A stretch of 17,381 nt of DNA from Bacillota bacterium (GTDB lineage Bacteria; Bacillota; UBA4882; UBA10575), in contig JAAZDX010000256.1 in NCBI GenBank assembly GCA_012512605.1, positions 1 through 17,381 on the forward strand. Reading direction: 5' to 3'. This document shows, one piece after another, positions 7,747 to 15,045 of the stretch. Both the position numbers and the translations under genes were made by a program. Under the pieces are notes generated by a model, which was not told the origin of the DNA, made no database searches, and saw nothing but the letters and a program-made list of their open reading frames with translations. Position 1 is the stretch's first letter. Every line of letters starts with the position of its first letter.

Positions 7747-7807
7747 CCCTCCCTTTTGGGACTTTAGATTTGGTATAACGTCATCTAAATTGGGAGGGAT
7801 ACCAATG
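7747..7807 (+). promoter_or_regulatory. Nested RNA hairpin covering a ribosome site, with alternative pairing
   Basis: Three perfect 7-bp complementarities lie in 59 nt. The outer stem is CCCTCCC (7747-7753) with GGGAGGG (7792-7798). The inner stem is TTTAGAT (7763-7769) with ATCTAAA (7783-7789). The inner loop TTGGTAT (7770-7776) is complementary to ATACCAA (7799-7805), which runs into the ATG at 7805. The outer stem hides a strong Shine-Dalgarno and the loop pairing would reach the start codon. This looks like a translational on/off leader, but I recognise no known riboswitch. The pairing is seen directly; the function is inferred. Confidence 0.4.
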
Positions 7808-7849
7808 AAAAAAGAAGTTGGCGTGAGGATTGCCGCTAGTGTATGTTGA
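7805..7849 (+). CDS. 14-codon ORF behind the structured leader (possible leader peptide)
   Basis: ATG 7805 follows GGGAGGG (7792-7798) at good spacing and reads MKKEVGVRIAASVC before TGA. I do not recognise the peptide. The strong ribosome site and the terminators downstream are the only arguments for translation. It could be a leader peptide, a decayed gene start or chance. Confidence 0.2.
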   Translation: MKKEVGVRIAASVC

Positions 7850-7901
7850 CTTACTTTGACTCGAATAAAATTATGTAGAACAAATTTGGTAGACTACTGG
7901 A

Positions 7902-7925
7902 AGCCGCCTTCGTTGGCGGCTTTTT
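7902..7925 (+). terminator. Intrinsic terminator (first of a tandem pair)
   Basis: AGCCGCC (7902-7908) pairs with GGCGGCT (7915-7921) around a 6-nt loop, followed by T-run 7921-7925. It ends transcripts from the pit/DUF47/metallopeptidase unit or from the 7747-7849 element. Confidence 0.8.
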
Positions 7926-7932
7926 AAAATCG

Positions 7933-7959
7933 AGCCTCACCACCCTGGTGAGGCTTTTT
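7933..7959 (+). terminator. Intrinsic terminator (second of a tandem pair)
   Basis: AGCCTCACCA (7933-7942) pairs with TGGTGAGGCT (7946-7955) around a CCC loop, followed by T-run 7955-7959. It lies 7 bp after the first terminator and insulates the GntR unit. Confidence 0.85.
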
Positions 7960-8029
7960 GCGTTTGCCGTGAACTTTTAACTTCAACCTGACATTAACAC
8001 AGAAGACTACATATCGGATCAAAAAACAA

Positions 8030-8058
8030 TTGACACAAATTAAATGTAGTGTTAAAAT
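8030..8058 (+). promoter_or_regulatory. Sigma-A promoter of the GntR regulator gene
   Basis: TTGACA (8030-8035, perfect -35) and TAAAAT (8053-8058) are 17 bp apart. Transcription should start near 8065, at the edge of the operator palindrome. Confidence 0.85.
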
Positions 8059-8068
8059 ACTTGTAAGA

Positions 8069-8086
8069 ATACTAGTATACTAGTAT
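8069..8086 (+). promoter_or_regulatory. Perfect 18-bp palindrome, probable GntR/FCD operator
   Basis: ATACTAGTATACTAGTAT is its own reverse complement. It begins 11 bp after the -10 box, so a bound repressor would block the promoter. The centre TAGTATACTA fits the TNGTATACNA pattern reported for several FCD-type GntR regulators. Autoregulation by the adjacent gene product is the simplest reading. Confidence 0.7.
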
Positions 8087-8110
8087 GCTTAGAAAGGGTA
8101 CATACGATTT

Positions 8111-8767
8111 ATGAATACGCGGAAAACAACAAATGATCTTATTTATGAGGCGATGCGCGCGGACATTAATTCGTTAAAACTCAAACCGGGCGAAAAGATC
8201 TCGGAAGCGCGCATGGCAAAGAAGTATAATGTAAGCAGAGCGCCAGTTCGTGATGCGATCCGTCGTTTGCAGCAGGATAAATTGGTTCTGGTTAAACCAC
8301 AGATCGGGACGATTGTTGCCCCGGTTTCCCTGGAAAAAGCAAGAGATATCTGCCAAGTCAGGCTGCTTTTAGAACCGTATGCGGCGGAAATAGCTGCGAA
8401 ACGGATTACTGATGAGGATATCGAGAAACTTGATAAGCAGTTTGCGTTGTTGTCAAGCCTTGACAACAAATGGGAAGTAAAGGAAAAGTGCATCTATGAG
8501 ACGGATAGTATCTTACATCAAATGATTTGGCGCCTTTGTGGAAATAAAGAGATTTACCAAATCATTGATGGTTATCAAGACGAGGTCCACCGTATTCGGC
8601 AATCGACACTAAAATTGGCAAACCGGGCGGTACCATCGGAAGTAGAGATGCGGAAGATTTATCAAGCCTTGCGGAATAAAGACCCATTGGCAGCGCGTGA
8701 GGCTATGTATGAACATATCTTAAACCTCATGATTGCAGTAGAGGGGGTGTTGGCCGAGGAAAAGTAG
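8111..8767 (+). CDS. GntR-family transcriptional regulator, FCD subfamily
   Basis: A 218-aa regulator with an N-terminal winged HTH (about 8-70; KPGEKISEARMAKKYNVSRA at 25-44, then PVRDAIRRL) and a C-terminal all-helical FCD effector domain (75-210). FCD proteins usually bind a carboxylate or sugar acid, often through a metal held by Asp and three His. Asp132, His136 and His202 fit, but the position where EHRAI-type His is expected reads EMRKI (Met180), so metal binding may be altered. ATG 8111 has ribosome site AGAAAGGG (8091-8098) at a longish 12-nt spacing. The strong promoter and palindromic operator just upstream suggest autorepression. It is followed by a TctCBA transporter, whose substrate is the likely inducer (inference from position). 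Confidence 0.9.
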   Translation: MNTRKTTNDLIYEAMRADINSLKLKPGEKISEARMAKKYNVSRAPVRDAIRRLQQDKLVLVKPQIGTIVAPVSLEKARDICQVRLLLEPYAAEIAAKRITDEDIEKLDKQFALLSSLDNKWEVKEKCIYETDSILHQMIWRLCGNKEIYQIIDGYQDEVHRIRQSTLKLANRAVPSEVEMRKIYQALRNKDPLAAREAMYEHILNLMIAVEGVLAEEK

Positions 8768-8861
8768 TTGGTAATGGTAAGATTCTAGAGGAAAGGTTAT
8801 TCGTTGTTAGTGGCTTCAGAACAGTTACCTTTAGGGGAAAAAGCATGAGGAGGAAATGAAG

Positions 8862-9830
8862 ATGAAAAAACGTTTACACAAAGTATTATTACTATTGGTT
8901 TTATGTACGGTTCTACTCTCGTCAACAGTAGTTTTTGCTGCATGGTAACCCCGGAGAGAGATCACCATCATTGTTCCCTGGTCGCCAGGGGGAGCTACCG
9001 ATATTATGGCCAGAAAACTCCAGCCGATCATCAATAGAGAATTTGGCGTCAATACGGTAGTTGTAAATAAAGAGGGTGGCAATAGCGCGGTTGGTCTTAC
9101 TGAACTAATTACTTCCCGGCCGGACGGATATACTGTGGGCCTAGCCTCCAGTACGATTTTGAGCTTGATCGCTCAGGACCAAATCTCCTGGAAAAGCGAC
9201 CGTTTCACCAATATCTGCCTGATTTCCGAGGATCCAATGCTCCTGGCGGTCAATAAGGACGCCAAATGGCAGGATCTTCATGAATTCTTGGCTGATGTAA
9301 AAGCGAACCCAGAAACAATCACGGTTGGTACCGCTGGTAGTAAAAACGTGAACCACGCAGATGCGGTCTTGGCGGCACAAAGTGTTGGCAGTTCCATTCG
9401 GCAAGTACCTTTCAATGGGGCTTCGCGGGCCATTGCGGCTGTAATGGGTGGACACATTGACGCTGTGGTACTAAAACCATCCGAGACAATCAGTCAGATT
9501 CAGAGCGGAGAACTTCGGGCCCTCGGAATCTTCCGCGATGAACGCCTGGCTTCTTTGCCGGATGTTCCTACTTTTGCGGAGATGGGCTATGATGTCTTCC
9601 CGTACGGGCCGGTTGCACAGATTTCTTACCTGGTGGCCCCGGCTGGTTTGAATAAAGAGGTTAAAGCTAAATTAGCCGAGATCTTTAGAGGAGCGATGCT
9701 GACCGAGGAGTTCCAGACCTTTGCGGCCGAATCGGGCTTTGTCTGCAATCCAATCTACGGAGATGAGTTTGAAGCATACATTGAGGGTGTGACTTCCGCC
9801 TTAGCAGAGGTAGCGCGCAAAATTTATTAA
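8862..9830 (+). pseudogene. tctC: TctC/Bug-family solute-binding protein gene with an in-frame TAA at codon 29
   Basis: Extracytoplasmic binding protein of a tripartite tricarboxylate transporter. ATG 8862 has an excellent ribosome site (GAGGAGG, 8847-8853) and opens a typical signal peptide: MKKR, a hydrophobic core (residues 8-25) and a VFA-A cleavage site. Codon 29 (8946-8948) is TAA. The same frame then continues without another stop to 9830, beginning with the standard first strand ITIIVPWSPGGATD. The total of 321 residues (stop skipped) is the normal family length. Only one base (for example AAA to TAA) separates this from an intact gene. Internal ATG 9006 would give 274 aa without signal peptide or first strand, which is unlikely to work. 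Options are a recent nonsense mutation, a sequencing error or stop readthrough; tctB and tctA downstream are intact. Confidence 0.85.
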
Positions 9831-9852
9831 GACATATAAGGGGTTTTTAGTA

Positions 9853-10344
9853 ATGAAGTCAAGAGCAGCTGAGTACTGGGTAATCGCTATTTTATCATTC
9901 GGCGCCCTCTTTTTCATCAAGCTTGCTCAAAATGTCTCGACAATTACTTTACCCGGGGGCATTGGCCCCCGGACCTTTCCCCTCATTACATTTTGGGCGA
10001 TATTGATCTTAAATGCCTGCTTGCTTGCTCCAATTATTTGGGAAAAAGTAAGAGCGAAAAAAGCGGCACGATCCGAGGGCGAAGGCCAAACAAAACTGAT
10101 CTGGAGAATTGTTCCTTATATCCCCCGCCAAACGTTGATCGTAATCATCATGTGTTTACTGTTGGTCTTTCTCTGGCGGTATCTGGGGTTTTTGGTGGTT
10201 TCCTTTCTTTTTGTAACGGGTGCCTCGTTACTACTGGTTTCTGCGGAAAAAAGGTCGATTTGGCGATCGTTGGTCTTGGCAGGCGTTTATACAATGGCTA
10301 TTTATCTACTTTTTGTCTACGTCTTTAAGATACCGTTGGCGTAA
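9853..10344 (+). CDS. tctB: TctB-family small membrane subunit of a tripartite tricarboxylate transporter
   Basis: A 163-aa protein of the TctB (DUF1468) family, the small and poorly conserved membrane subunit that works with TctA and the TctC binding protein to import a carboxylate. Hydrophobic segments lie at about 8-25, 42-63, 93-110, 112-130 and 138-158. The conserved LPGGIGPRTFP stretch at 33-43 is typical of the loop after the first segment. ATG 9853 follows AAGGGG (about 9838-9843). It starts 22 bp after the tctC frame ends and 28 bp before tctA, which indicates a single operon. Identification relies on size, topology and the neighbours more than on motifs. Confidence 0.88.
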   Translation: MKSRAAEYWVIAILSFGALFFIKLAQNVSTITLPGGIGPRTFPLITFWAILILNACLLAPIIWEKVRAKKAARSEGEGQTKLIWRIVPYIPRQTLIVIIMCLLLVFLWRYLGFLVVSFLFVTGASLLLVSAEKRSIWRSLVLAGVYTMAIYLLFVYVFKIPLA

Positions 10345-10372
10345 AGGATTTTTATTAAGGTAGGTGAGAGCA

Positions 10373-11887
10373 ATGGAAGCAGCTTCATATTTTTCAATGG
10401 TTATGCAAGTCTTAACAGATCCCATGGCTCTACTATGGACTTTCGTCGGTACCTTTATGGGACTGGTCTTCGGTAGTCTGCCCGGATTGACCGCGACCAT
10501 GGGTGTAGCATTGCTGGTGCCGATCACTTATACTTTTCCAACGATTCATGCGCTTGGCATGATGCTAGGAGTCTACGTGGGGGGAATTGCTGGGGGCGCA
10601 GTGGCGGCCGTTCTCTTGAACATACCAGGCACACCCTCAGCGGTGGTGACCACCATTGACGGGTACCCCATGGCCCAAAAGGGTCAGGCGGCTAAAGCCT
10701 TGGGGTGGGCGGCGACGGCCTCCTTTTTTGGTGGCTTTGTCAGCTGGTTGGTTTTGGCTACGGTTGCGCCGCAGGTGGCCAAGGTTGCTTTGAGTTTTGG
10801 CCCACCGGAATATGCGGCCTTGGCCTTGTTTGGGTTGATGATCATCGCTTCGGTCTCCGGGAAATCGTTGATTAAAGGGGTGATCTCCGGATTGATCGGA
10901 GTATGGCTCTCCCTTTTTGGGGTGGACCCGATCATGGGCGACCTTCGCTTTACCTTTGGTAATGTCAATTTAATGAGCGGCATAGCGGTCATGCCAGCCT
11001 TAATTGGTTTTTACGCGATTCCCCAGATTTTGCGGGGTCTTTCCGAAGAACAGACCACAGAGATGACGACAACAACCCTGAATTTATCCGGTTTCATCCC
11101 TTCGCTCAAAGAGGTTTGGCGGCACAAGTTTAATGTCGTGCGTTCAAGTGTGATCGGGACCATCATCGGTATCATTCCGGCTACAGGTGGTAATATTGCG
11201 GCTTTTCTTGCCTATGACCAGGCGAAAAGGTTTTCGAAACGTCCGGAGGAGTACGGGAAAGGGCATCCGGGCGGGGTAATCGCCTCGGAGGCGGCCAATA
11301 ACGGGGTAACCGGCGGTGCCCTGATTCCGCTGCTTACTTTGGGCATCCCGGGCGATAGTGTGACCGCAGTTTTGCTGGGAGGATTGATGATCCACGGCTT
11401 ACAGCCCGGTCCCCAGCTTTTTACGAAAACGCCCCATATTATCATGGGGATCTTCACTACACTCTTGATTGCCAATATCTTTATGTGGCTGATCCAGTTG
11501 GTGGGGATTAAGTTTTTTGTGCGGATTCTGAAGGTGCCCAATTACTTTTTAGCACCAATGTTGGTGATTCTAGCGGTGGTGGGCTCCTATGCCCTGCGGA
11601 ACAGCTTGTTTGATGTATGGATTACCCTACTCCTCGGCCTTTTTGGTTATCTGATGTTACGGGGCGGGTTCCCGATGGCCCCGACGGTATTAGGTTTAGT
11701 TCTGGGGCCAATGCTGGAGAGTGAGATCCGCCGTTCTTTAATCCTCAGCGCTGGCGACTGGAGTGTCTTCTTTGTCCGCCCAATCTCTGTCTTGTTTATC
11801 GGCTTATCCTTGTTGATCGCCTTAACGGTGGCGGTTAAGTCCTTTAAGAAAGGGAAGAAGGCTGAACAGGTCGGGGTAAGTGTCTAG
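10373..11887 (+). CDS. tctA: TctA-family large membrane subunit of a tripartite tricarboxylate transporter
   Basis: A 504-aa polytopic permease subunit. The N-terminal signature GSLPGLTATMGVALLVP (34-50) and the motif LLNIPGTPSAVVTTIDGYPM (81-100) are diagnostic. The second inverted repeat shows IGIIPATGGNIAAFLAY and then EAANNGVTGGALIPLLTLG. About 10-12 membrane segments are expected. I prefer ATG 10373 (ribosome site AGGTGAGAG) to the in-frame GTG 10364, which lies within that site. The transporter class imports di- and tricarboxylates and related hydroxy acids with a cation; the solute here is not readable from sequence. The genes downstream (glycerate-kinase-like, enolase-like) suggest a glycerate-like hydroxy acid. 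It is full length and not visibly damaged, despite the TAA in tctC. Confidence 0.93.
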   Translation: MEAASYFSMVMQVLTDPMALLWTFVGTFMGLVFGSLPGLTATMGVALLVPITYTFPTIHALGMMLGVYVGGIAGGAVAAVLLNIPGTPSAVVTTIDGYPMAQKGQAAKALGWAATASFFGGFVSWLVLATVAPQVAKVALSFGPPEYAALALFGLMIIASVSGKSLIKGVISGLIGVWLSLFGVDPIMGDLRFTFGNVNLMSGIAVMPALIGFYAIPQILRGLSEEQTTEMTTTTLNLSGFIPSLKEVWRHKFNVVRSSVIGTIIGIIPATGGNIAAFLAYDQAKRFSKRPEEYGKGHPGGVIASEAANNGVTGGALIPLLTLGIPGDSVTAVLLGGLMIHGLQPGPQLFTKTPHIIMGIFTTLLIANIFMWLIQLVGIKFFVRILKVPNYFLAPMLVILAVVGSYALRNSLFDVWITLLLGLFGYLMLRGGFPMAPTVLGLVLGPMLESEIRRSLILSAGDWSVFFVRPISVLFIGLSLLIALTVAVKSFKKGKKAEQVGVSV

Positions 11888-12198
11888 TTCGTCAATTTTG
11901 GCTTAGTTAAAATCTATTGCCGGGGGTTAATACAATCAAAGTGTAATAGCAACAGTTTAAGGACCATTGTTATTTTGGATGAAATAACTAATTACGGCAA
12001 AAATGGACTTTTGATCAGGGTAAATAGAGGACCAGGGCTTTAGTTATGGACTTAATAGTTAATAAAACGATGCTCCTTTTGTAATAGCTATTTTAACTAA
12101 GCCTTTTATTGTATTAAAATTTAAGATCTTTGGAGATAGGAATGATTGACCAAAGCTCCCCTCCTCTGATGGGGTAATCAATATTACATAGAGATAGG
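11888..12198. other. AT-rich intergenic region between tctA and the kinase gene
   Basis: No gene or clear terminator is visible in these 311 bp, which are markedly AT-richer than the flanking genes. A weak promoter candidate is TTTAAC (12092-12097), 17 bp, TAAAAT (12115-12120). The 18-bp GntR palindrome is not repeated here, so control of the kinase by that regulator is unproven. Confidence 0.35.
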
Positions 12199-13584
12199 AT
12201 GGGAACTGGAATGAATAGACTTGAAGATAAAGCAAGGATTCTGAAAAACTTTGATGCGCTTGTTTCGCATGGCCACCAAAAAGCCCGCCGGGATGCTTTG
12301 GAAATTATTGAAGCAGGAATTAAAGGGGCTGATCCGGGGGTTGGCACATATAATCTGGTCAGACTGGAAGGTGACCTGCTTCATGTCGGTGAGAAGGTCT
12401 ATCACTTAAAACAGATTGAACATATCTATGTGGTTGGTGCCGGTAAGGGTTCTTATCCTATTGCCGAAGCCTTGGAAGATATTCTCGGGGACCTGATCAC
12501 CGAAGGGGTTGTGGTGGTGAAAAGGGGCGAAAAAAGACGTCTGCAACGGATCGAAATTCACGAAGCCGGGCATCCGATCCCGGATGAGGATAGTGTAGCC
12601 GGTGCCCGTAAGATCCTAAAGGTCGTGGAGAAGGCGGGGGAAAAGGATCTGGTCTTTGCGGCGATTACGGGCGGTTCATCTTCGTTGGTAACCTTGCCAG
12701 CGGATGGAATTACCCTCAAGGAGATGCAGCACCTTACAGATCTACTTTTGAAATGTGGTGCGGTAATTCGTGAGATCAATATTGTGCGCAAGCATCTCTG
12801 TCAGATGAAAGGCGGCCGCTTGGTAGCCTATATCCAACCGGCTGAGGCGGTTACTCTCACTTTAGACACCGCCCCGGAAGGGATGCCCTGGCCGGATATG
12901 TCGCTACCGGATCCATCGACTTTTCAGGACGCCCTCGATGTCTTGGAATATTACGATTTATTAGAAAAGGTGGCGCCCTCCATCAAAAATTATTTAATGG
13001 AGGGAAAGAAAAGACCGGAACTGGAAACTGTAAAGTCGCTGGAAGGGATGAAAACATCCATCTTTAGCGTGGGCGACCCGGTGGGTGCTTGTGAGGCAGC
13101 GGCCAAACGGGCCACGGAATTAGGGTACAATTCGGTTATTCTGTCCTCAACCATTGAAGGCGAAGCTAAAGATGTGGGGATTTGCTTTGCAGGGATCGCA
13201 AAAGAGATCGTTAAGTACAAACGCCCGGTGGCTCCGCCCTGTGCTTTAATTTCCGGAGGAGAGACCACGGTGACCATCGGAGACGTATGTGGGGAAGGCG
13301 GACCCAACCAAGAACTGGTGTTAGCATTTGCCCAAAAATTTAAAGCACCCGCGGAAGTTGTCTGCATATCCGTGGATACCGACGGTACGGATGGGCCGAC
13401 CGAGATCGCCGGAGGGATCGTCGACTCCTTAACCCAGGAAAGAGCGGAAGAATTAGGCGTCGATCTCGATTATGCGATCAAAAATCATGATAGTTCAACG
13501 GCGCTGACCAAGTTGGATGATGCGTTAATTACCGGACATACCGGAACCAATGTTATGAATCTACGGCTTCTTCTTATTCGTTAG
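12199..13584 (+). CDS. Glycerate 2-kinase-like protein (DUF4147 + MOFRL), divergent active site
   Basis: Cytosolic kinase-like protein, 461 aa (457 from ATG 12211, which has a better GGGAACTGGA leader). Family members phosphorylate D-glycerate to 2-phosphoglycerate. Conserved parts: VVGAGKG with the key Lys (K83), AGHPIPDEDSV (123-133), TGGSSSL (157-163), NIVRKHL with KGGRL (194-208), SGGETTVTIG (352-361), DTDGTDGPTEIAGGIVD (393-409) and TGHTGTN (445-451). Departures: the highly conserved SDVxGDD...ASGPT block is replaced at about 222-236 by an unrelated and shorter stretch, although PDPSTF still follows. GGRNQE reads GGPNQE (Pro369 in place of the Arg equated with Arg325 of the Thermotoga enzyme). 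TGPTGTN reads TGHTGTN. The frame is otherwise intact, so this looks like a specialised subfamily rather than decay. An enolase-like gene follows by 138 bp. Confidence 0.85.
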   Translation: MGTGMNRLEDKARILKNFDALVSHGHQKARRDALEIIEAGIKGADPGVGTYNLVRLEGDLLHVGEKVYHLKQIEHIYVVGAGKGSYPIAEALEDILGDLITEGVVVVKRGEKRRLQRIEIHEAGHPIPDEDSVAGARKILKVVEKAGEKDLVFAAITGGSSSLVTLPADGITLKEMQHLTDLLLKCGAVIREINIVRKHLCQMKGGRLVAYIQPAEAVTLTLDTAPEGMPWPDMSLPDPSTFQDALDVLEYYDLLEKVAPSIKNYLMEGKKRPELETVKSLEGMKTSIFSVGDPVGACEAAAKRATELGYNSVILSSTIEGEAKDVGICFAGIAKEIVKYKRPVAPPCALISGGETTVTIGDVCGEGGPNQELVLAFAQKFKAPAEVVCISVDTDGTDGPTEIAGGIVDSLTQERAEELGVDLDYAIKNHDSSTALTKLDDALITGHTGTNVMNLRLLLIR

Positions 13585-13638
13585 CTTGTGTGAGGTGTCC
13601 CCAATAGAGCGGCGCGGTAAGCTAAACTAACAGAAAGG

Positions 13639-13675
13639 AAGGAAGAGACGTTTTTCAGGAGCGCCTCTTCCTTTT
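13639..13675 (+). terminator. Hairpin terminator or attenuator between kinase and enolase-like genes
   Basis: AAGGAAGAG (13639-13647) pairs with CTCTTCCTT (13665-13673), followed by only four T. The loop is 17 nt and can partly pair (ACG with CGC). A separate 7-bp inverted repeat, TTAGCTT (13581-13587) with AAGCTAA (13619-13625), precedes it. Partial readthrough into the enolase-like gene is plausible. Confidence 0.55.
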
Positions 13676-13722
13676 CCAAATAAGATGGGGGATTATCAAA
13701 AGCAGAGGAGCGAAGTTAAGTA

Positions 13723-15003
13723 ATGAAAAGTGTTATCGAACTGATTAGAGCAAGGGAGATCTTGAGCGGGCCGGGCCGACCTACTGTGGAGGTGGAACTC
13801 GCCACCAATGATGGGATCCGGGTTGAGGCCTCGGTGCCCAGCGGAACCTCGAAAGGGAAGTACGAAGCGTGGGAGGTTTATGACGGGGGGAAAAGGTTCA
13901 GGGGTTTGGGAGTGAAGAAGGCGGCGGAAAACGTAAACCGGGAGATCGCCCCCAAACTAATTGGTGAAAATGTGCTTGCGCAGAGGCGGATTGACAATTT
14001 AATGCGTGAACTTGACGGGACAAAGAACAAACAGCGCTTGGGGGGCAACGCGATTCTGGCGGTCTCCTTGGCGGTTGCTAAAGCCGGGGCGGCAGCGGCC
14101 GGCTTACCGCTTTACCGCTACTTAGGCGGTCTGGGTGGCGTGCGCTTGCCTGTTCCGCTGGCGACGGTCATTTCCGGGGGGAAACATTCCCCTTCCTCTC
14201 TGGATTTTGAGGACTACTTGTTAATTTTTGATGGGTTTTCTTGTTTTGCGGATGCCCTGGAGGCATTGGTGGAGATCCGCTACAACCTGGGAAAAAATCT
14301 ACAGAACAAGTTCGGCTTGGTTGCCGATGATGGAGGTGCACTGGCTCCACCGCTGAGCGATACCCCTCAAGCCTTTGAGCTGATGCTGGAAGCAGTGGAA
14401 CAGGCTGGATACGGCGGTAAGGTTAGGCTTGGCTTGGACGTGGCGGCCAGTGATCTTTATCGGGAAGAGCGGGGCTTATATGAAGTAGGCGGACGGGAGA
14501 TGGAGCCGGCGGAGTTGATTGATTACTATATTAGCCTGGCGAAACAGTATCCGCTGGTCTTTATTGAGGATCCTTTCGACCAGGATGACTTTGAAAGCTT
14601 TGCCAAGTTGACGGCCGCCTTACCCGATCGAAAGATCGTTGGCGATGATCTATATGTGACAAATCCCGAAAGAATAAGGATGGGTATCGAGCGGAAGGCC
14701 GGAAACACCTTGCTTTTAAAGGTGAACCAGATTGGCACGGTGAGTGAGGCTTATGATGCGGGAATTTTGGCCTTACAGAACGGTCTCGCGGTAACGGTTT
14801 CTTTACGGTCAAGTGATACCAATGATAGCTTCATCGCCGATCTGGCGGTTGCTTTGGGTGCGGAACAAATCAAACTGGGCTCACCGGTCCGGGGCGAGAG
14901 AAACGCCAAATACAACCGGCTGTTAAAGATCGAAGCAGAACTGGGTAGTTCGGCGCGATTTGCCGGTCTTGGTAACAGTTGTCCCGATGGCGAATTTAAT
15001 TAA
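13723..15003 (+). CDS. Enolase-family protein with altered catalytic residues
   Basis: A 426-aa enolase-superfamily protein of normal enolase length. Enolase converts 2-phosphoglycerate to phosphoenolpyruvate. Metal ligands match (yeast numbering in brackets): Asp239 (D246), Glu282 (E295), Asp308 (D320). So do the general base Lys333 (K345), Lys384 (K396), loop Ser43 (S39) and His155 (H159). Departures: DSRGNPT is SGPGRPT (15-21); SGASTG is SGTSKG (40-45); QE168 is ED (163-164); DEGGFAP is DDGGALAP, so catalytic E211 becomes Asp203; and SHRSGET is SLRSSDT, so H373 becomes Leu361. The lyase core is kept while substrate loops differ, so the substrate may not be 2-phosphoglycerate. AGAGGAG (13704-13710) precedes ATG 13723. 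The partner is the kinase-like gene upstream; a strong terminator follows. A housekeeping enolase is expected elsewhere in the genome. Confidence 0.85.
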   Translation: MKSVIELIRAREILSGPGRPTVEVELATNDGIRVEASVPSGTSKGKYEAWEVYDGGKRFRGLGVKKAAENVNREIAPKLIGENVLAQRRIDNLMRELDGTKNKQRLGGNAILAVSLAVAKAGAAAAGLPLYRYLGGLGGVRLPVPLATVISGGKHSPSSLDFEDYLLIFDGFSCFADALEALVEIRYNLGKNLQNKFGLVADDGGALAPPLSDTPQAFELMLEAVEQAGYGGKVRLGLDVAASDLYREERGLYEVGGREMEPAELIDYYISLAKQYPLVFIEDPFDQDDFESFAKLTAALPDRKIVGDDLYVTNPERIRMGIERKAGNTLLLKVNQIGTVSEAYDAGILALQNGLAVTVSLRSSDTNDSFIADLAVALGAEQIKLGSPVRGERNAKYNRLLKIEAELGSSARFAGLGNSCPDGEFN

Positions 15004-15045
15004 AGTCTGAAAAACATAACGACCGCTCTTACTTTGTTTATTAGG

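Noticed and set aside
9006..9830. TctC starting at internal ATG 9006 as an intact gene
   Set aside because: It would lack the signal peptide and first beta strand; the upstream in-frame signal peptide and strong ribosome site show the true start is 8862.
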